A stretch of 64,000 bases of DNA from Psychrobacter ciconiae. Its GTDB lineage: Bacteria; Pseudomonadota; Gammaproteobacteria; Pseudomonadales; Moraxellaceae. Below the pieces are notes generated by a model. That model ran no database searches and was not told the origin of the DNA. It was given only the letters and a program-made list of their open reading frames with translations. Below, piece after piece: positions 14,443-22,986 of this stretch (positions are counted from its first letter, which is position 1; every line of letters begins with the position of its first letter). The DNA lies in assembly GCF_904846055.1 (NCBI RefSeq), contig NZ_CAJGYV010000001.1:2232001-2296000 (forward strand), given 5' to 3'. The position numbers were made by a program, and so were the translations under genes.

Positions 14443-15966
14443 TTAAGCGTCCTCTTCATGATTTTGATGGTCCGTCAAACTGTCGACTTTTAAAAGCTGC
14501 TTTGAAGCTAAGTCGTCCAAAAAGGTTTGCTGCCAATGGGCTAAATTATCAACCTTTAAGCCTTCTAGCAGGGCTTGGTGGCGCGATTTTCGTTCGCTCA
14601 GCGGCATGGTTAGCGCGGATTTTAAGCCCTCTATCATACTTTGTGGCTCATTTGGGTCGATGAGAACGGCGGCGCTCATTTGCTCCGCTGCACCGGTATG
14701 GCAAGACAGCAGCAGCACCCCCGGGTTTTGCGGATTTTGAGCAGCGATATATTCTTTAGCCACCAAATTCATGCCGTCTTTTAAGGAATTGACCCAGCAA
14801 ACATCACTTTGCCAAAACGCGGTCATCAGCTCTGTCCGGTTTCGCACCGTTTCGCTATAAGTGATGGGTTGCCAGTAGGAAGTTAAGTCATTTACGTTGC
14901 TGTTTTTTAAAGAAAATTCTGCATTAACTTCGCTAACGGCTTGTTTAACCTTGTCATAAAGGCGCTGATAAACCGGTAAATCTAAGCGGCTTGGGCAAGC
15001 AATTTGAAATAAGTTGAGCTGCTGTTGATACTCAGGATAACGCTGCAAAAACTCGCTATAAGCTGAAAACCGTGCCAGCAGTCCTTTTGAATAATCAATC
15101 CGGTCAACGGCGATGATTTGCTGAGCGGCAGTTTTTTCATTATTTTTTGGTTGTAAGCGGCTTAAGCTTTGAGTCTCTTGCTGAATCTTGGCGACATTGA
15201 TACCGATAGGGTAAGCATCGATGCTAAGCGTGTGGCAGCTGGTATCCTCAAGGTTGATCATCAAGGCGTTGTTGTTAACGCTTAGCAGGCGCTCAGACAA
15301 ATAATGCTGCATCACTGCAAGACAATTGGCTTTATCGCGCTGCGACTGAACGCCCACCAAATCATAATTTGCCAACTGTGCAATCAGTTCAGCGCTCTGC
15401 GGCAGCGATTGCCAAAAGGGCAGGGCGGCAAAGGGCACGTGTAAAAAAAAGCCAATTCGGTTTTTGATGCCAAGCTGCCGGCAGTAATAGGCAACACTTA
15501 AAAAATGATAATCATGAACCCAAATCACATCGTCCGGCTCGACAATACGACTTAGCTCCTCGGCAAACAGCCGATTTACCGCCTGATATCCGGCAAAGTC
15601 CATCGGGTTTTGCGTGATTAATTCTATATTTTCATGAAGCATCAGCCAAAGCACGTTATTGGCAAAGCCGCAATAAAAATGCTGATATTGCTTGCTGCTA
15701 AGCGCTGTGGTGACATAGCTTATATTCGCTTGAGTCGGTGTTAAATCGGCACTGATAGGGTGGCGGCTATGATGGAACTGATTGACCGCGCTAGGGGTGA
15801 AACCAGCCTCATTTAAGCTTTCACTATCGATAATCTCACCATTCCAGCCCATCCAAATGGCAGGATGCTCAATTAAAACATCATTTAAAGCGACGGCAAG
15901 TCCCCCCGCCATGGGCTTGTTGTCAGGAAGCTTCACGCGATTGGACAATACAATTAATCGGCTCAT
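14443..15966 (-). CDS. otsA: Trehalose-6-phosphate synthase
   Basis: GT20 retaining glucosyltransferase joining UDP-glucose and glucose-6-phosphate to trehalose-6-phosphate. Length 507. Landmarks: N-terminal LIVLSNRVKLP and MAGGLAVAL, WMGWNGEI, VWVHDYHFL near 150, FFLHVPFAALPFW, the DRIDYSKGL phosphate/UDP site near 275 and the NPGVLLLSCHTGAAEQM nucleotide region near 415. ATG at 15966 overlaps the otsB stop by 4 nt, with AGGGAG upstream. It makes the compatible solute trehalose together with OtsB. Confidence 0.95.
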   Translation of the reverse strand: MSRLIVLSNRVKLPDNKPMAGGLAVALNDVLIEHPAIWMGWNGEIIDSESLNEAGFTPSAVNQFHHSRHPISADLTPTQANISYVTTALSSKQYQHFYCGFANNVLWLMLHENIELITQNPMDFAGYQAVNRLFAEELSRIVEPDDVIWVHDYHFLSVAYYCRQLGIKNRIGFFLHVPFAALPFWQSLPQSAELIAQLANYDLVGVQSQRDKANCLAVMQHYLSERLLSVNNNALMINLEDTSCHTLSIDAYPIGINVAKIQQETQSLSRLQPKNNEKTAAQQIIAVDRIDYSKGLLARFSAYSEFLQRYPEYQQQLNLFQIACPSRLDLPVYQRLYDKVKQAVSEVNAEFSLKNSNVNDLTSYWQPITYSETVRNRTELMTAFWQSDVCWVNSLKDGMNLVAKEYIAAQNPQNPGVLLLSCHTGAAEQMSAAVLIDPNEPQSMIEGLKSALTMPLSERKSRHQALLEGLKVDNLAHWQQTFLDDLASKQLLKVDSLTDHQNHEEDA

Positions 15967-16886
15967 ATCGCGCTCCCTTTAATTTTTTGGGTTGTATTTT
16001 TGGCAAAACTGAATATTGGCTTTTGAGAGCGGCTTTGACAAAATGTTAAAAAGCTTTTAAGAAACTCAGTGACGTCAGCGATATCTTGTAAATAATAATG
16101 TGCAGTGGTCGGCGCATCACCAACCTTAATGCCGATACCGGTGACAGTGCTGTGTTTTTCTATGACGCCATCGACAGTGAGCCTTTCGCCCTGAACTGCT
16201 AAAAATCCTGCCTCGTCAGTAACATCATCGCCGATAAAAATAGGACAAAGCTTATGGTAACGGGGCATTTTTTCAAAAAGCGTTAAAATCGCCGTGCCTT
16301 TATTCACCCCTTTTGGCAGCAGCTCCCAGACGTACTTTCCTTGTTTTAATTCCCAATTTGGGTGCTCATGAGATATGGCGGTCATAATTTGATAAGCGGT
16401 ATCTGCCAGATTAGGATTTTCCCGAAAATGCAAAGCCACGGAGTACGGCTTATCTTCAATTCTTAACTTTGGATAAGGCAGGCAAGCCGAACGAAGCGCG
16501 CCTTTAATGGCGGTAAGCTCATTGCTACGGCTAAAAGCAGCGGTTTGATTGTCAATCATCATGCTTTGACTGCCATCAAAGGCAATCTCTAAACCGTGAG
16601 TTGCCGCAATGGGCAGCTTAATAGGAAAAAGCATTTGCCGCGCTTCAACCAAGCTGCGGCCTGTCACGGCAGCGATATGCACACCTTGCTGTTGAATTTT
16701 TTGTAAAAGGTCGAGTGTTTCTTTTGCAATGACGCTGTCTTTTGGGTCAAGGGTGAAGTCAGCAAGCGTGCCATCAATATCCAAAAATAAACAATAATCC
16801 TGCTGACTACCTAAAATATGGCTCAGTTTATCGGGCTGAATACTTATCGCTTGCGTCTTAGGGCGAAAATCTTTAGCTAAAGTCAC
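15963..16886 (-). CDS. otsB: Trehalose-6-phosphate phosphatase
   Basis: HAD-superfamily phosphatase that dephosphorylates trehalose-6-phosphate. Length 307. The HAD motif I is CLFLDIDGTLADF near residue 33-45 (both Asp present), followed by AAVTGRSLVEA, ATHGLEI, and motif IV FIGDDVTDEAGF near 218. The start codon is GTG (no ATG lies before the catalytic motif), with AAGAGAG upstream. It is the first gene of the otsB-otsA pair and possibly of a six-gene transcript reaching the terminator near 10.9 kb. Trailing residues 275-307 are extra and basic. Confidence 0.93.
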   Translation of the reverse strand: MTLAKDFRPKTQAISIQPDKLSHILGSQQDYCLFLDIDGTLADFTLDPKDSVIAKETLDLLQKIQQQGVHIAAVTGRSLVEARQMLFPIKLPIAATHGLEIAFDGSQSMMIDNQTAAFSRSNELTAIKGALRSACLPYPKLRIEDKPYSVALHFRENPNLADTAYQIMTAISHEHPNWELKQGKYVWELLPKGVNKGTAILTLFEKMPRYHKLCPIFIGDDVTDEAGFLAVQGERLTVDGVIEKHSTVTGIGIKVGDAPTTAHYYLQDIADVTEFLKSFLTFCQSRSQKPIFSFAKNTTQKIKGSAI

Positions 16887-17568
16887 AATTTTCTCTCTTG
16901 AGGATAAAACGAAAGCTGAATCAATTATTTAATTATTAGTATTTAAATCTCGGCTGGGCTTAAAATAAGCAGAAGCCGACAATCTTAAGGTTTAGTCTGC
17001 CACGATTTGAATCAGGCAACGTTAGCAAGAGTGCTTCATTTAGCAGGAGTTATGTAACTGTTTTAGCGGCTAAGATTTCTGCAATATCATTTAACGAACC
17101 AAGAATGAGGCAGAGCATGAGTTTTTATTAAGAAGTGATATAAAATTTATTGTTATAGTTGATTAATATTAAACCTTAAGCGTATTAAGGCTATTGTAGG
17201 CAAGACTAGTAGCTTGAGCGTAAAGCATCTGTTAAAATGACCTGGCAAACCTTAGCGGCTAGCAGCATCTGTACAAGCGATAAATCAACAGCATAACAAT
17301 ATCCGCTGAATTATTAGTCGGTTAACGGTTATATTTTAAAATTAAACCAAGCTGACCCACCATCGCTTTTGATGACTTCATCACTTATCTATTGTCTATT
17401 CCCAAGGCTATTTCGTTTAGAGCAAGCAAGCGGCTTCAAAGGCTCATTTTTGCCTAAACGTGATATTACCTAAGAAAAAATAGCCGATGCTATGTATAAT
17501 AGCGCCCAAACAAAACGCCCCAACTTACTATCTTTAATAAAAGATATCTTTAATAAAAGGATTTTATT
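16887..17568. other. 682-bp intergenic region between divergent otsBA run and maeA
   Basis: AT-rich, with no open frame carrying a credible ribosome site. Features seen: a near-consensus -10 box (TGTATAAT, 17493-17500) about 70 nt before maeA without an obvious -35, and a 16-bp tandem repeat next to the maeA ribosome site. Otherwise I see nothing assignable. Confidence 0.5.
17530..17561 (+). repeat. Tandem 16-bp repeat in the maeA leader
   Basis: ATCTTTAATAAAAGAT is directly followed by ATCTTTAATAAAAGGA. The second copy differs at its end and carries the AAGGA Shine-Dalgarno of maeA. Confidence 0.8.
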
Positions 17569-19251
17569 ATGCAAACCAAACGCCCGCTTTATATCCCCTT
17601 TGCAGGCCCAGCTTTACTCGAAACGCCGCTGTTAAATAAAGGCAGTGCTTTTTCATCAGAAGAACGCGATAGCTTCAACCTAACAGGATTGCTGCCGCAT
17701 AATATCGAGACCATTGAAGAGCAGTCCTTGCGCGCTTATCATCAATTGCGCTCGTTTACCAGTGATATGGACAAGCACATCTATTTGCGTAATATCCAAG
17801 ATACCAACGAAACCTTGTACTACCATTTGATCGAGCAAAATATTGAAGAAGTCATGCCGCTCATTTATACGCCAACAGTGGGGCAGGCTTGTGAAAAGTT
17901 CTCTCAAATTTATCGCCGTAAACGTGGGTTGTTCATCTCATATCCTGAGCGCCACAAAATCGACGACATGCTACAAAATGCCACCAAGCAAAAAGTAAAA
18001 GTCATCGTTGTCACTGACGGCGAGCGTATCTTGGGCTTAGGCGACCAAGGCATCGGCGGTATGGGGATTCCAATTGGTAAATTAGCGCTATATACCGCTT
18101 GTGGTGGTATTAGCCCTGCTTATTGTTTGCCGATTTTGTTGGATGTGGGTACTAATAACAAACAACTTCTTGAAGACCCGATGTATATGGGTTGGAGAAA
18201 TCCACGGATTTCTGGCGAAGAATACAACGAGTTTGTAGAGCTGTTTATCCAAGCCGTTAAACGCCGCTGGCCAGAAGTGTTACTGCAGTTTGAAGACTTT
18301 GCTCAAGAAAATGCCACGCCTTTGTTAAACAAATATCGTGATGAGATTTGCTGCTTTAACGATGACATTCAAGGTACAGCCGCCGTTTCTGTAGGAACAT
18401 TGATTGCGGCATGTTTGAATAAAGGTCAAAAACTAAGCGAGCAGCGCGTTGCGTTTTTAGGTGCAGGATCAGCCGGCTGTGGTATTGCTGAGCATATCGT
18501 CCGTCAAATGCAGCGTGAAGGGTTAAGCGAAGAGCAGGCGCGCAAACAGGTGTTTATGGTTGACCGCTATGGTTTGCTGACTGACAGCATGACTGAGCTA
18601 CAAAAGTTCCAAGAGCCGCTTGCTCAAAAAGAGTCAAACCTTGAAAACTGGGATAAGAGTCAAAAGCTTGGCTTATTACAAGTGGTCAAACAAGCGAAAA
18701 TCACCGTATTATTTGGAGTGAGCGGTCAAAAAGGGCTATTTACCCAAGAAGTAGTAGAAGCCATGTGCGCCAATACTGAGCACCCGATTATTTTGCCTCT
18801 GTCAAACCCAACTTCACGAATTGAGGCGACGCCGCAAGAAGTGACCAACTGGAGCGGCGGTAAGGCGATTATTGCTACAGGAAGCCCATTTGGTCATACC
18901 ACGTTTAATGGTCAGACGTTTGAAGTTTCGCAGTGTAATAACAGCTATATCTTCCCAGGTATCGGTCTTGGCGTTATCATCTCAAAAGCCACGGGAATCA
19001 GCGACAATATGCTTATGGCAGCAAGCCAAGCTTTAGCCGATATCTCTATGGAATATGAAAAAGCTCCGGGCGCCATATTACCACCAATTAAGCTTATCCG
19101 AGAAATCAGCACCAAGATTGCTTATGCCGTTGCCCTGCAAGCTGTTGAAGATAAATTGGCGCTACCAGTCACCCAAGAAAACTTAGAATGCCGCTTGAAA
19201 GCGAATTTCTGGTTGCCTAAATACCGCAACTACCGCCGAACTGCGTTCTAA
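17569..19251 (+). CDS. maeA: NAD-dependent malic enzyme MaeA (SfcA)
   Basis: Oxidative decarboxylation of L-malate to pyruvate, NAD-linked by family. The length of 560 residues and N-terminal [21 protein letters not shown] match the MaeA/SfcA class. The malic signature is present as [16 protein letters not shown] near residue 262, the active-site region as [13 protein letters not shown], and the nucleotide fold as [14 protein letters not shown] near 298. Ribosome site AAGGA in the repeated leader. A strong hairpin terminator follows. A separate NADP-type malic enzyme (maeB) lies at 26.9-29.3 kb. Confidence 0.95.
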   Translation: MQTKRPLYIPFAGPALLETPLLNKGSAFSSEERDSFNLTGLLPHNIETIEEQSLRAYHQLRSFTSDMDKHIYLRNIQDTNETLYYHLIEQNIEEVMPLIYTPTVGQACEKFSQIYRRKRGLFISYPERHKIDDMLQNATKQKVKVIVVTDGERILGLGDQGIGGMGIPIGKLALYTACGGISPAYCLPILLDVGTNNKQLLEDPMYMGWRNPRISGEEYNEFVELFIQAVKRRWPEVLLQFEDFAQENATPLLNKYRDEICCFNDDIQGTAAVSVGTLIAACLNKGQKLSEQRVAFLGAGSAGCGIAEHIVRQMQREGLSEEQARKQVFMVDRYGLLTDSMTELQKFQEPLAQKESNLENWDKSQKLGLLQVVKQAKITVLFGVSGQKGLFTQEVVEAMCANTEHPIILPLSNPTSRIEATPQEVTNWSGGKAIIATGSPFGHTTFNGQTFEVSQCNNSYIFPGIGLGVIISKATGISDNMLMAASQALADISMEYEKAPGAILPPIKLIREISTKIAYAVALQAVEDKLALPVTQENLECRLKANFWLPKYRNYRRTAF

Positions 19252-19273
19252 ATTTACCAAAGCTAAGTCAGTT

Positions 19274-19314
19274 GAGCCTAATGTCGCGTTGAAGCGTGGC
19301 ATTGGGCTTTTTGA
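19274..19314 (+). terminator. Terminator of maeA
   Basis: Long stem AGCCTAATGTCGCG / AGCGTGGCATTGGGCT around TTGA, with minor mismatches, followed by T5. Confidence 0.85.
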
Positions 19315-19330
19315 TGGAGTAGAGATTTAT

Positions 19331-20567
19331 CCCAAGTCGCCGTAAAACCATGCCGTTAAGGGCATGGATATCAGGCGACAGGCGTTGACGCTTAGAATTG
19401 TTTTAGGCTTGCTAAAATTCACTAAACCCAGCAAAATCAAACCATGAAAACCTTTAAACTCCGACTTAAAGACAAACACGCCAAACAACTGACCGCGATA
19501 AGTGGTTCGGTCAATTTTGTTTGGAACTATGTCAATGAGTTGAGTTTTAAACACTTACAGCCAACTGGAAAGTTTTTTAGCGCTTACGACATTGCTAAAT
19601 ATACTAAAGGTAGCGGTGAATATTTAGGCTTACACTCGCAAACCATTCAAGCGATTAATGAAACCCATACCAAAAGCCGAAAGCAGTTTAAAAAAGCCAA
19701 GTTAAGATGGCGAACCAACAACTCCAAAGCCAAAACAAAAAGCTTAGGTTGGATACCGTTTAAAAAGAGTGCTATAAAATTCATTGGTACTCGTCAAAGC
19801 GGTAAAAAAGCACTTAAATCAACCATTCAATTGTCACTAGCCAAAGGTCAAAAGCTGATCATTGAGTTGTTTGATAGCTACAATTTAGCATTGTATGACC
19901 TAAATACCCTTGAGTTGGTTCAAGATGCGAGAGGTAGATGGTACGCCTGTATCACAGTCAAAGCCCAAAATGACGCCAAAGCCCAAGGCGGAACGGGTCA
20001 GATTGGCATTGATTTAGGACTCAAAGAAGCTGCAACCACCTCAGATGGCGACACCCTCACCGTCAAACAAACTCAAAAATGGGCTAAAAAACTGGCAATA
20101 GCGGGGCGAGCTAAGAACAAACAGCGCACCCAAGCCATTCACGCCAAGATTAAAAATACTCGTAAAGACATTATTCATAAATTCACGACCCAACTTGTGC
20201 GTAATAATGCTTTGATTGTGGTCGGTGACGTAAAATCAAAATCATTCACCTCCAAAAAAACTAATCTTGCCAAATCGACTTACGATGCAGGTTGGTTTGA
20301 GCTTAAACGGCAACTGGACTATAAATGCAAGCATGCAGGTTGTCGTTTTGAGATTGTGAATGAAAGCTACACTACCCAAACTTGTTCGTGTTGCGGCTCA
20401 CGCCAAAACAGCCCGAAAGGTAGAACAGGTTTGCGAATAAGAGAATGGACTTGTGAGTGTGGTGTCACTCATGACCGTGATATCAATGCGGCAAAGAACA
20501 TTCTTGCGGTCGGGCTTGACCGTCTGGGAGCAGAAATCCCCTCACTTTAGGGAGGGGAGGAAGTCAA
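19331..20567 (+). mobile_element. TnpB-only IS200/IS605-type element, copy 1 (1237 bp)
   Basis: Ends are defined by alignment with copy 2 (55601-56837), which has exactly the same length; similarity stops at the same points. Left end CCCAAGTCGCCGTAAAACC contains a subterminal hairpin CCATGCC/GGCATGG (19348-19367). Right end has a CCCCTC/GAGGGG hairpin (20538-20557) over the tnpB stop and ends GAGGAAGTCAA. Both copies are preceded by TTTAT (19326-19330 here), the likely target/TAM sequence. There are no terminal inverted repeats or target duplication, as expected for this family. No tnpA is present, so movement would need a transposase in trans. Inserted between the maeA and ddh terminators. 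Confidence 0.88.
19444..20550 (+). CDS. tnpB: RNA-guided endonuclease TnpB (IS605 OrfB family), copy 1
   Basis: 368 residues. The N-terminal WED/REC-like part (FKLRLKDKHAKQL, FVWNYVNELS) is followed by a RuvC nuclease: D190 in GIDLGLKEAATT, the RuvC-II strand reading LIVVGDVKSKSF (Gly261 where many TnpBs have Glu), then AKSTYDAGWFELKRQL, E307 in VNESYTTQ, a zinc ribbon (TCSCCGSR ... WTCECG) and the last acidic site in HDRDINAA. It is intact, with no frameshift. ATG lies 113 bp inside the left end. The closest homologue in view is copy 2. TnpB proteins cut DNA next to a TAM using an omega-RNA made from the element's right end. Confidence 0.9.
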   Translation: MKTFKLRLKDKHAKQLTAISGSVNFVWNYVNELSFKHLQPTGKFFSAYDIAKYTKGSGEYLGLHSQTIQAINETHTKSRKQFKKAKLRWRTNNSKAKTKSLGWIPFKKSAIKFIGTRQSGKKALKSTIQLSLAKGQKLIIELFDSYNLALYDLNTLELVQDARGRWYACITVKAQNDAKAQGGTGQIGIDLGLKEAATTSDGDTLTVKQTQKWAKKLAIAGRAKNKQRTQAIHAKIKNTRKDIIHKFTTQLVRNNALIVVGDVKSKSFTSKKTNLAKSTYDAGWFELKRQLDYKCKHAGCRFEIVNESYTTQTCSCCGSRQNSPKGRTGLRIREWTCECGVTHDRDINAAKNILAVGLDRLGAEIPSL

Positions 20568-20587
20568 GAGGCTAAGCGTAAAATGAA
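20383..20587 (+). ncRNA. Candidate omega-RNA (reRNA) with guide, element 1
   Basis: By analogy with known TnpB systems, the scaffold overlaps the 3' end of tnpB and the right end, and the guide is the flank just after it. The 95 nt at 20383-20477 are identical to copy 2, silent sites included. The end hairpin at 20538-20557 and GAGGAAGTCAA are conserved. The predicted guide starts at 20568 with GAGGCTAAGCGTAAAATGAA. The 5' end of the RNA is a guess. Confidence 0.4.
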
Positions 20588-20589
20588 TC

Positions 20590-20620
20590 AAAAAAGCACC
20601 ACGTGATTGGGTGCTTTTTT
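20590..20620. terminator. Bidirectional terminator downstream of ddh and element 1
   Basis: AAAAAAGCACC / GGTGCTTTTTT stem with a 9-nt loop, T-runs on both strands. It serves the minus-strand ddh gene. Confidence 0.9.
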
Positions 20621-20646
20621 ATAAGCAAGGTTTTTGCTCATTAATA

Positions 20647-21642
20647 TTACAACAGCTCTTTACGCAATTCTGCCGCTGACTTTGGTGACAGTAGCGTAGG
20701 CGCGACATCAAGAACTGTTTTTGCGCCCGTCTCGCCAGCTAAATTCATTTTATAAGCCGCGCGAGCATAGGCAACAAGAACGCTTGCGGTAAATTCAGGG
20801 TTGCTACCAAGTTTTAAGGAAAACTCAATAACTTGGTTGTTTTGCTGATGATCAGTACCGCTGACACCACTGCGGATAACAAAGCCGCCGTGAGGCATTT
20901 TTTGGTGGTCACGATCAAAAGTTTGCTGGTCAATAAAATGAACAGTGGTGTCATAATCCGCAAAATAATCGGGCATGGTGACAATTTCATTGCGAACGGC
21001 ATCCGCATCGGCATTGTCTTCTAGCACGATGTAGCATTCACGATTGTGCTTTTCGCGCGTACTGAGTGTTGGCTGCTCACCGCTACGAACTCTTGTTATC
21101 GCAGTCTCTGAGGGAATGGTGTATTGAACGCCTGATTTGACCCCATGAACACGGCGAACCGCATCCGAGTGACCTTGGCTTAAGCCTTTGCCCCAAAACG
21201 TGTAGGTTTCGCCCACTGGCAAAATGGCTTCGCCGTATAAGCGATTGATAGAAAATAACCCAGGATCCCAACCTACGGACAACATTGCGATTTTGCCGGC
21301 TTTTTTGGCAGGGGCATCAAGAGCGGCAAAGTATTCAGGAATTTTGGCGTGAGTGTCAAAGCTGTCCACGATGTTAAATAAACCGGCAAGTATAGGACCT
21401 TGCTCTGGCAAATCAGACTTAGAGCCACCACAGAGTATAAGAACGTCGATGTCATCTTTGTAGGTTTCAATATCGTCCATAGCATAAACCGGAACGCTTT
21501 GGTCAATAAGGGTGACGGAGGCAGGATCTCGGCGGCTGAACACACAAACCAGCTCCATATCTGGACTTTGTGCAATGGCAGCTTGGGCGCCGCGACCAAG
21601 ATTGCCGTAACCGGCGATGGCGACTTTAATTACAGAGGTCAT
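20647..21642 (-). CDS. ddh: meso-Diaminopimelate D-dehydrogenase
   Basis: Reversible NADPH-linked amination of L-2-amino-6-oxopimelate to meso-diaminopimelate, giving a one-step route to the lysine/peptidoglycan precursor. About 331 residues. Rossmann motif VAIAGYGNLGRGAQAAI at the N-terminus, VFSRRDP (NADP phosphate contact), LCGGSKSDLPEQGP, SVGWDPGLFSINRLY and FWGKGLSQGHSDAVRR, all characteristic of Ddh. ATG at 21642 is used because the family begins at TSVIKVAIAGYG; the longer frame adds 44 unrelated residues. Monocistronic with a downstream terminator. Ddh has patchy occurrence and usually coexists with the succinylase pathway. Confidence 0.92.
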   Translation of the reverse strand: MTSVIKVAIAGYGNLGRGAQAAIAQSPDMELVCVFSRRDPASVTLIDQSVPVYAMDDIETYKDDIDVLILCGGSKSDLPEQGPILAGLFNIVDSFDTHAKIPEYFAALDAPAKKAGKIAMLSVGWDPGLFSINRLYGEAILPVGETYTFWGKGLSQGHSDAVRRVHGVKSGVQYTIPSETAITRVRSGEQPTLSTREKHNRECYIVLEDNADADAVRNEIVTMPDYFADYDTTVHFIDQQTFDRDHQKMPHGGFVIRSGVSGTDHQQNNQVIEFSLKLGSNPEFTASVLVAYARAAYKMNLAGETGAKTVLDVAPTLLSPKSAAELRKELL

Positions 21643-22032
21643 GATGATTAGCCTTTCGTTGTGTTGCGGGCAGTAGGTTACTGCTAGAGAATTGGAATCA
21701 AAATCATAGCAAATATTTTTTATAATAGCTTTATTTTTTGAAAGTTTGGACGGTAATTGGCGCTGACGACTCAATCGTGCTCAGGTATTAAGTCATGGCA
21801 CTTAGCAATAATAGGAAGTTATTGGTTTGTAAAAATTAATTCATCTATTAAGCCGTAATAACGAGGGAATCGAGTTGAATTTTAAATCATCTAAGGTAAG
21901 CTATCTTATCTACCATCTTCTATGGCGCCGCCCATATCACTCATTTTGAAAAATATCTAGGCAATAACAGATATATATAAAGGAAGTTTAAGCTTTTTTT
22001 GAGAAAACTCTAAAAATAAGGATAGTTACAAT
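21643..22032. other. 390-bp divergent intergenic region
   Basis: Separates ddh and the D-2-hydroxyacid dehydrogenase. AT-rich, presumably holding the two promoters. No further gene, repeat or clear operator is visible. Confidence 0.4.
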
Positions 22033-22986
22033 ATGAAAATTGTGGTTTTAGAATCGCTAGGGATTAGCGATGATGAATTTAACACGCTTACCGCGACTTT
22101 AACAGCGAACGGTCATGAGCTTATCGTTTATAATGACGGCAAGTTAGACGATGAAACGATTAAATCGCGGATTAAAGACGCAGAAGTTTTGGTACTGGCT
22201 AATACCCCGCTCAGTGGCGACGTTATTGATGTTGCCGACAAGCTAAAATATATCTCCATCGCCTTTACGGGTTACAACCATATCGATTTGGAAAAATGCA
22301 AAGAAAAAGGCATTAGCGTCTCAAATGCTGCAGGCTATAGCACCAATTCTGTCGCTGAGCTGACGTTTGGGCTTATCATCGCGGTACTTCGCAGCATGAT
22401 ACCTTTAGAAAAAATCGTTCGAGAAGGCGGCACAAAAGACGGCTATAAGCAGCTGGATTTAAAAGGTAGAACCCTGGGGGTGGTAGGCACTGGAGACATT
22501 GGCGGCGCTGTTGCCAAGATTGGGCTTGCGTTTGGCTGCAAAGTGATTGCTTACAACCGTAGTGAGAAGCCAGCGCTAATAGATAAAGGTGTAGAATATA
22601 AGACCTTAGATGAGGTTTTGGCGCAAAGTGATATTGTCACGCTGCACGTGCCGCTGACCGATAAAACCAAAAATTTGATTGATGCTGACAAACTTGCGCT
22701 CATGAAAGATAGCGCAATTTTAATCAATACCGCCATTGGTCCCATCGTCGATAATGACGCGTTGGCTGAAGCGCTGCAAAAAGGCGACATCGCAGGAGCG
22801 GGGCTAGACCGCGTAGATATGGAACCGCCAATTCCTGCCGACTATCCGATTTTAAAGGCGCCAAATACTGTTTTGCTTCCGCATGTCGGCTATGCAACCG
22901 ATGAGGCGATGGTAAGACGTGCTGAGATTACGTTTAATAATATTACTAAGTGGGCTCAGGGTAACCAAGAAAATATCGTCCTTTAG
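22033..22986 (+). CDS. D-2-hydroxyacid dehydrogenase-family protein lacking the catalytic Arg
   Basis: 317 residues with the D-isomer 2-hydroxyacid dehydrogenase layout: a catalytic-domain N-terminus, NAD loop VGTGDIGGAVAKIG (151-164), HVPLTDKTKNLI, then the active-site segments. The canonical NTxRG motif reads NTAIGPIVD, so Ile235 replaces the substrate-binding Arg. Glu264 in MEPP and His284 in LLPHVGYAT are kept. Fold and cofactor use look intact, but the carboxylate-binding Arg is missing, so substrate preference or activity is uncertain. ATG has AAGGA upstream and a clear terminator follows. Confidence 0.85.
   Translation: MKIVVLESLGISDDEFNTLTATLTANGHELIVYNDGKLDDETIKSRIKDAEVLVLANTPLSGDVIDVADKLKYISIAFTGYNHIDLEKCKEKGISVSNAAGYSTNSVAELTFGLIIAVLRSMIPLEKIVREGGTKDGYKQLDLKGRTLGVVGTGDIGGAVAKIGLAFGCKVIAYNRSEKPALIDKGVEYKTLDEVLAQSDIVTLHVPLTDKTKNLIDADKLALMKDSAILINTAIGPIVDNDALAEALQKGDIAGAGLDRVDMEPPIPADYPILKAPNTVLLPHVGYATDEAMVRRAEITFNNITKWAQGNQENIVL

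Noticed and set aside
19331..20567. Search for terminal inverted repeats and target duplication at the TnpB elements
   Set aside because: None found, as expected for IS200/IS605-type elements; the ends were set by copy alignment instead.
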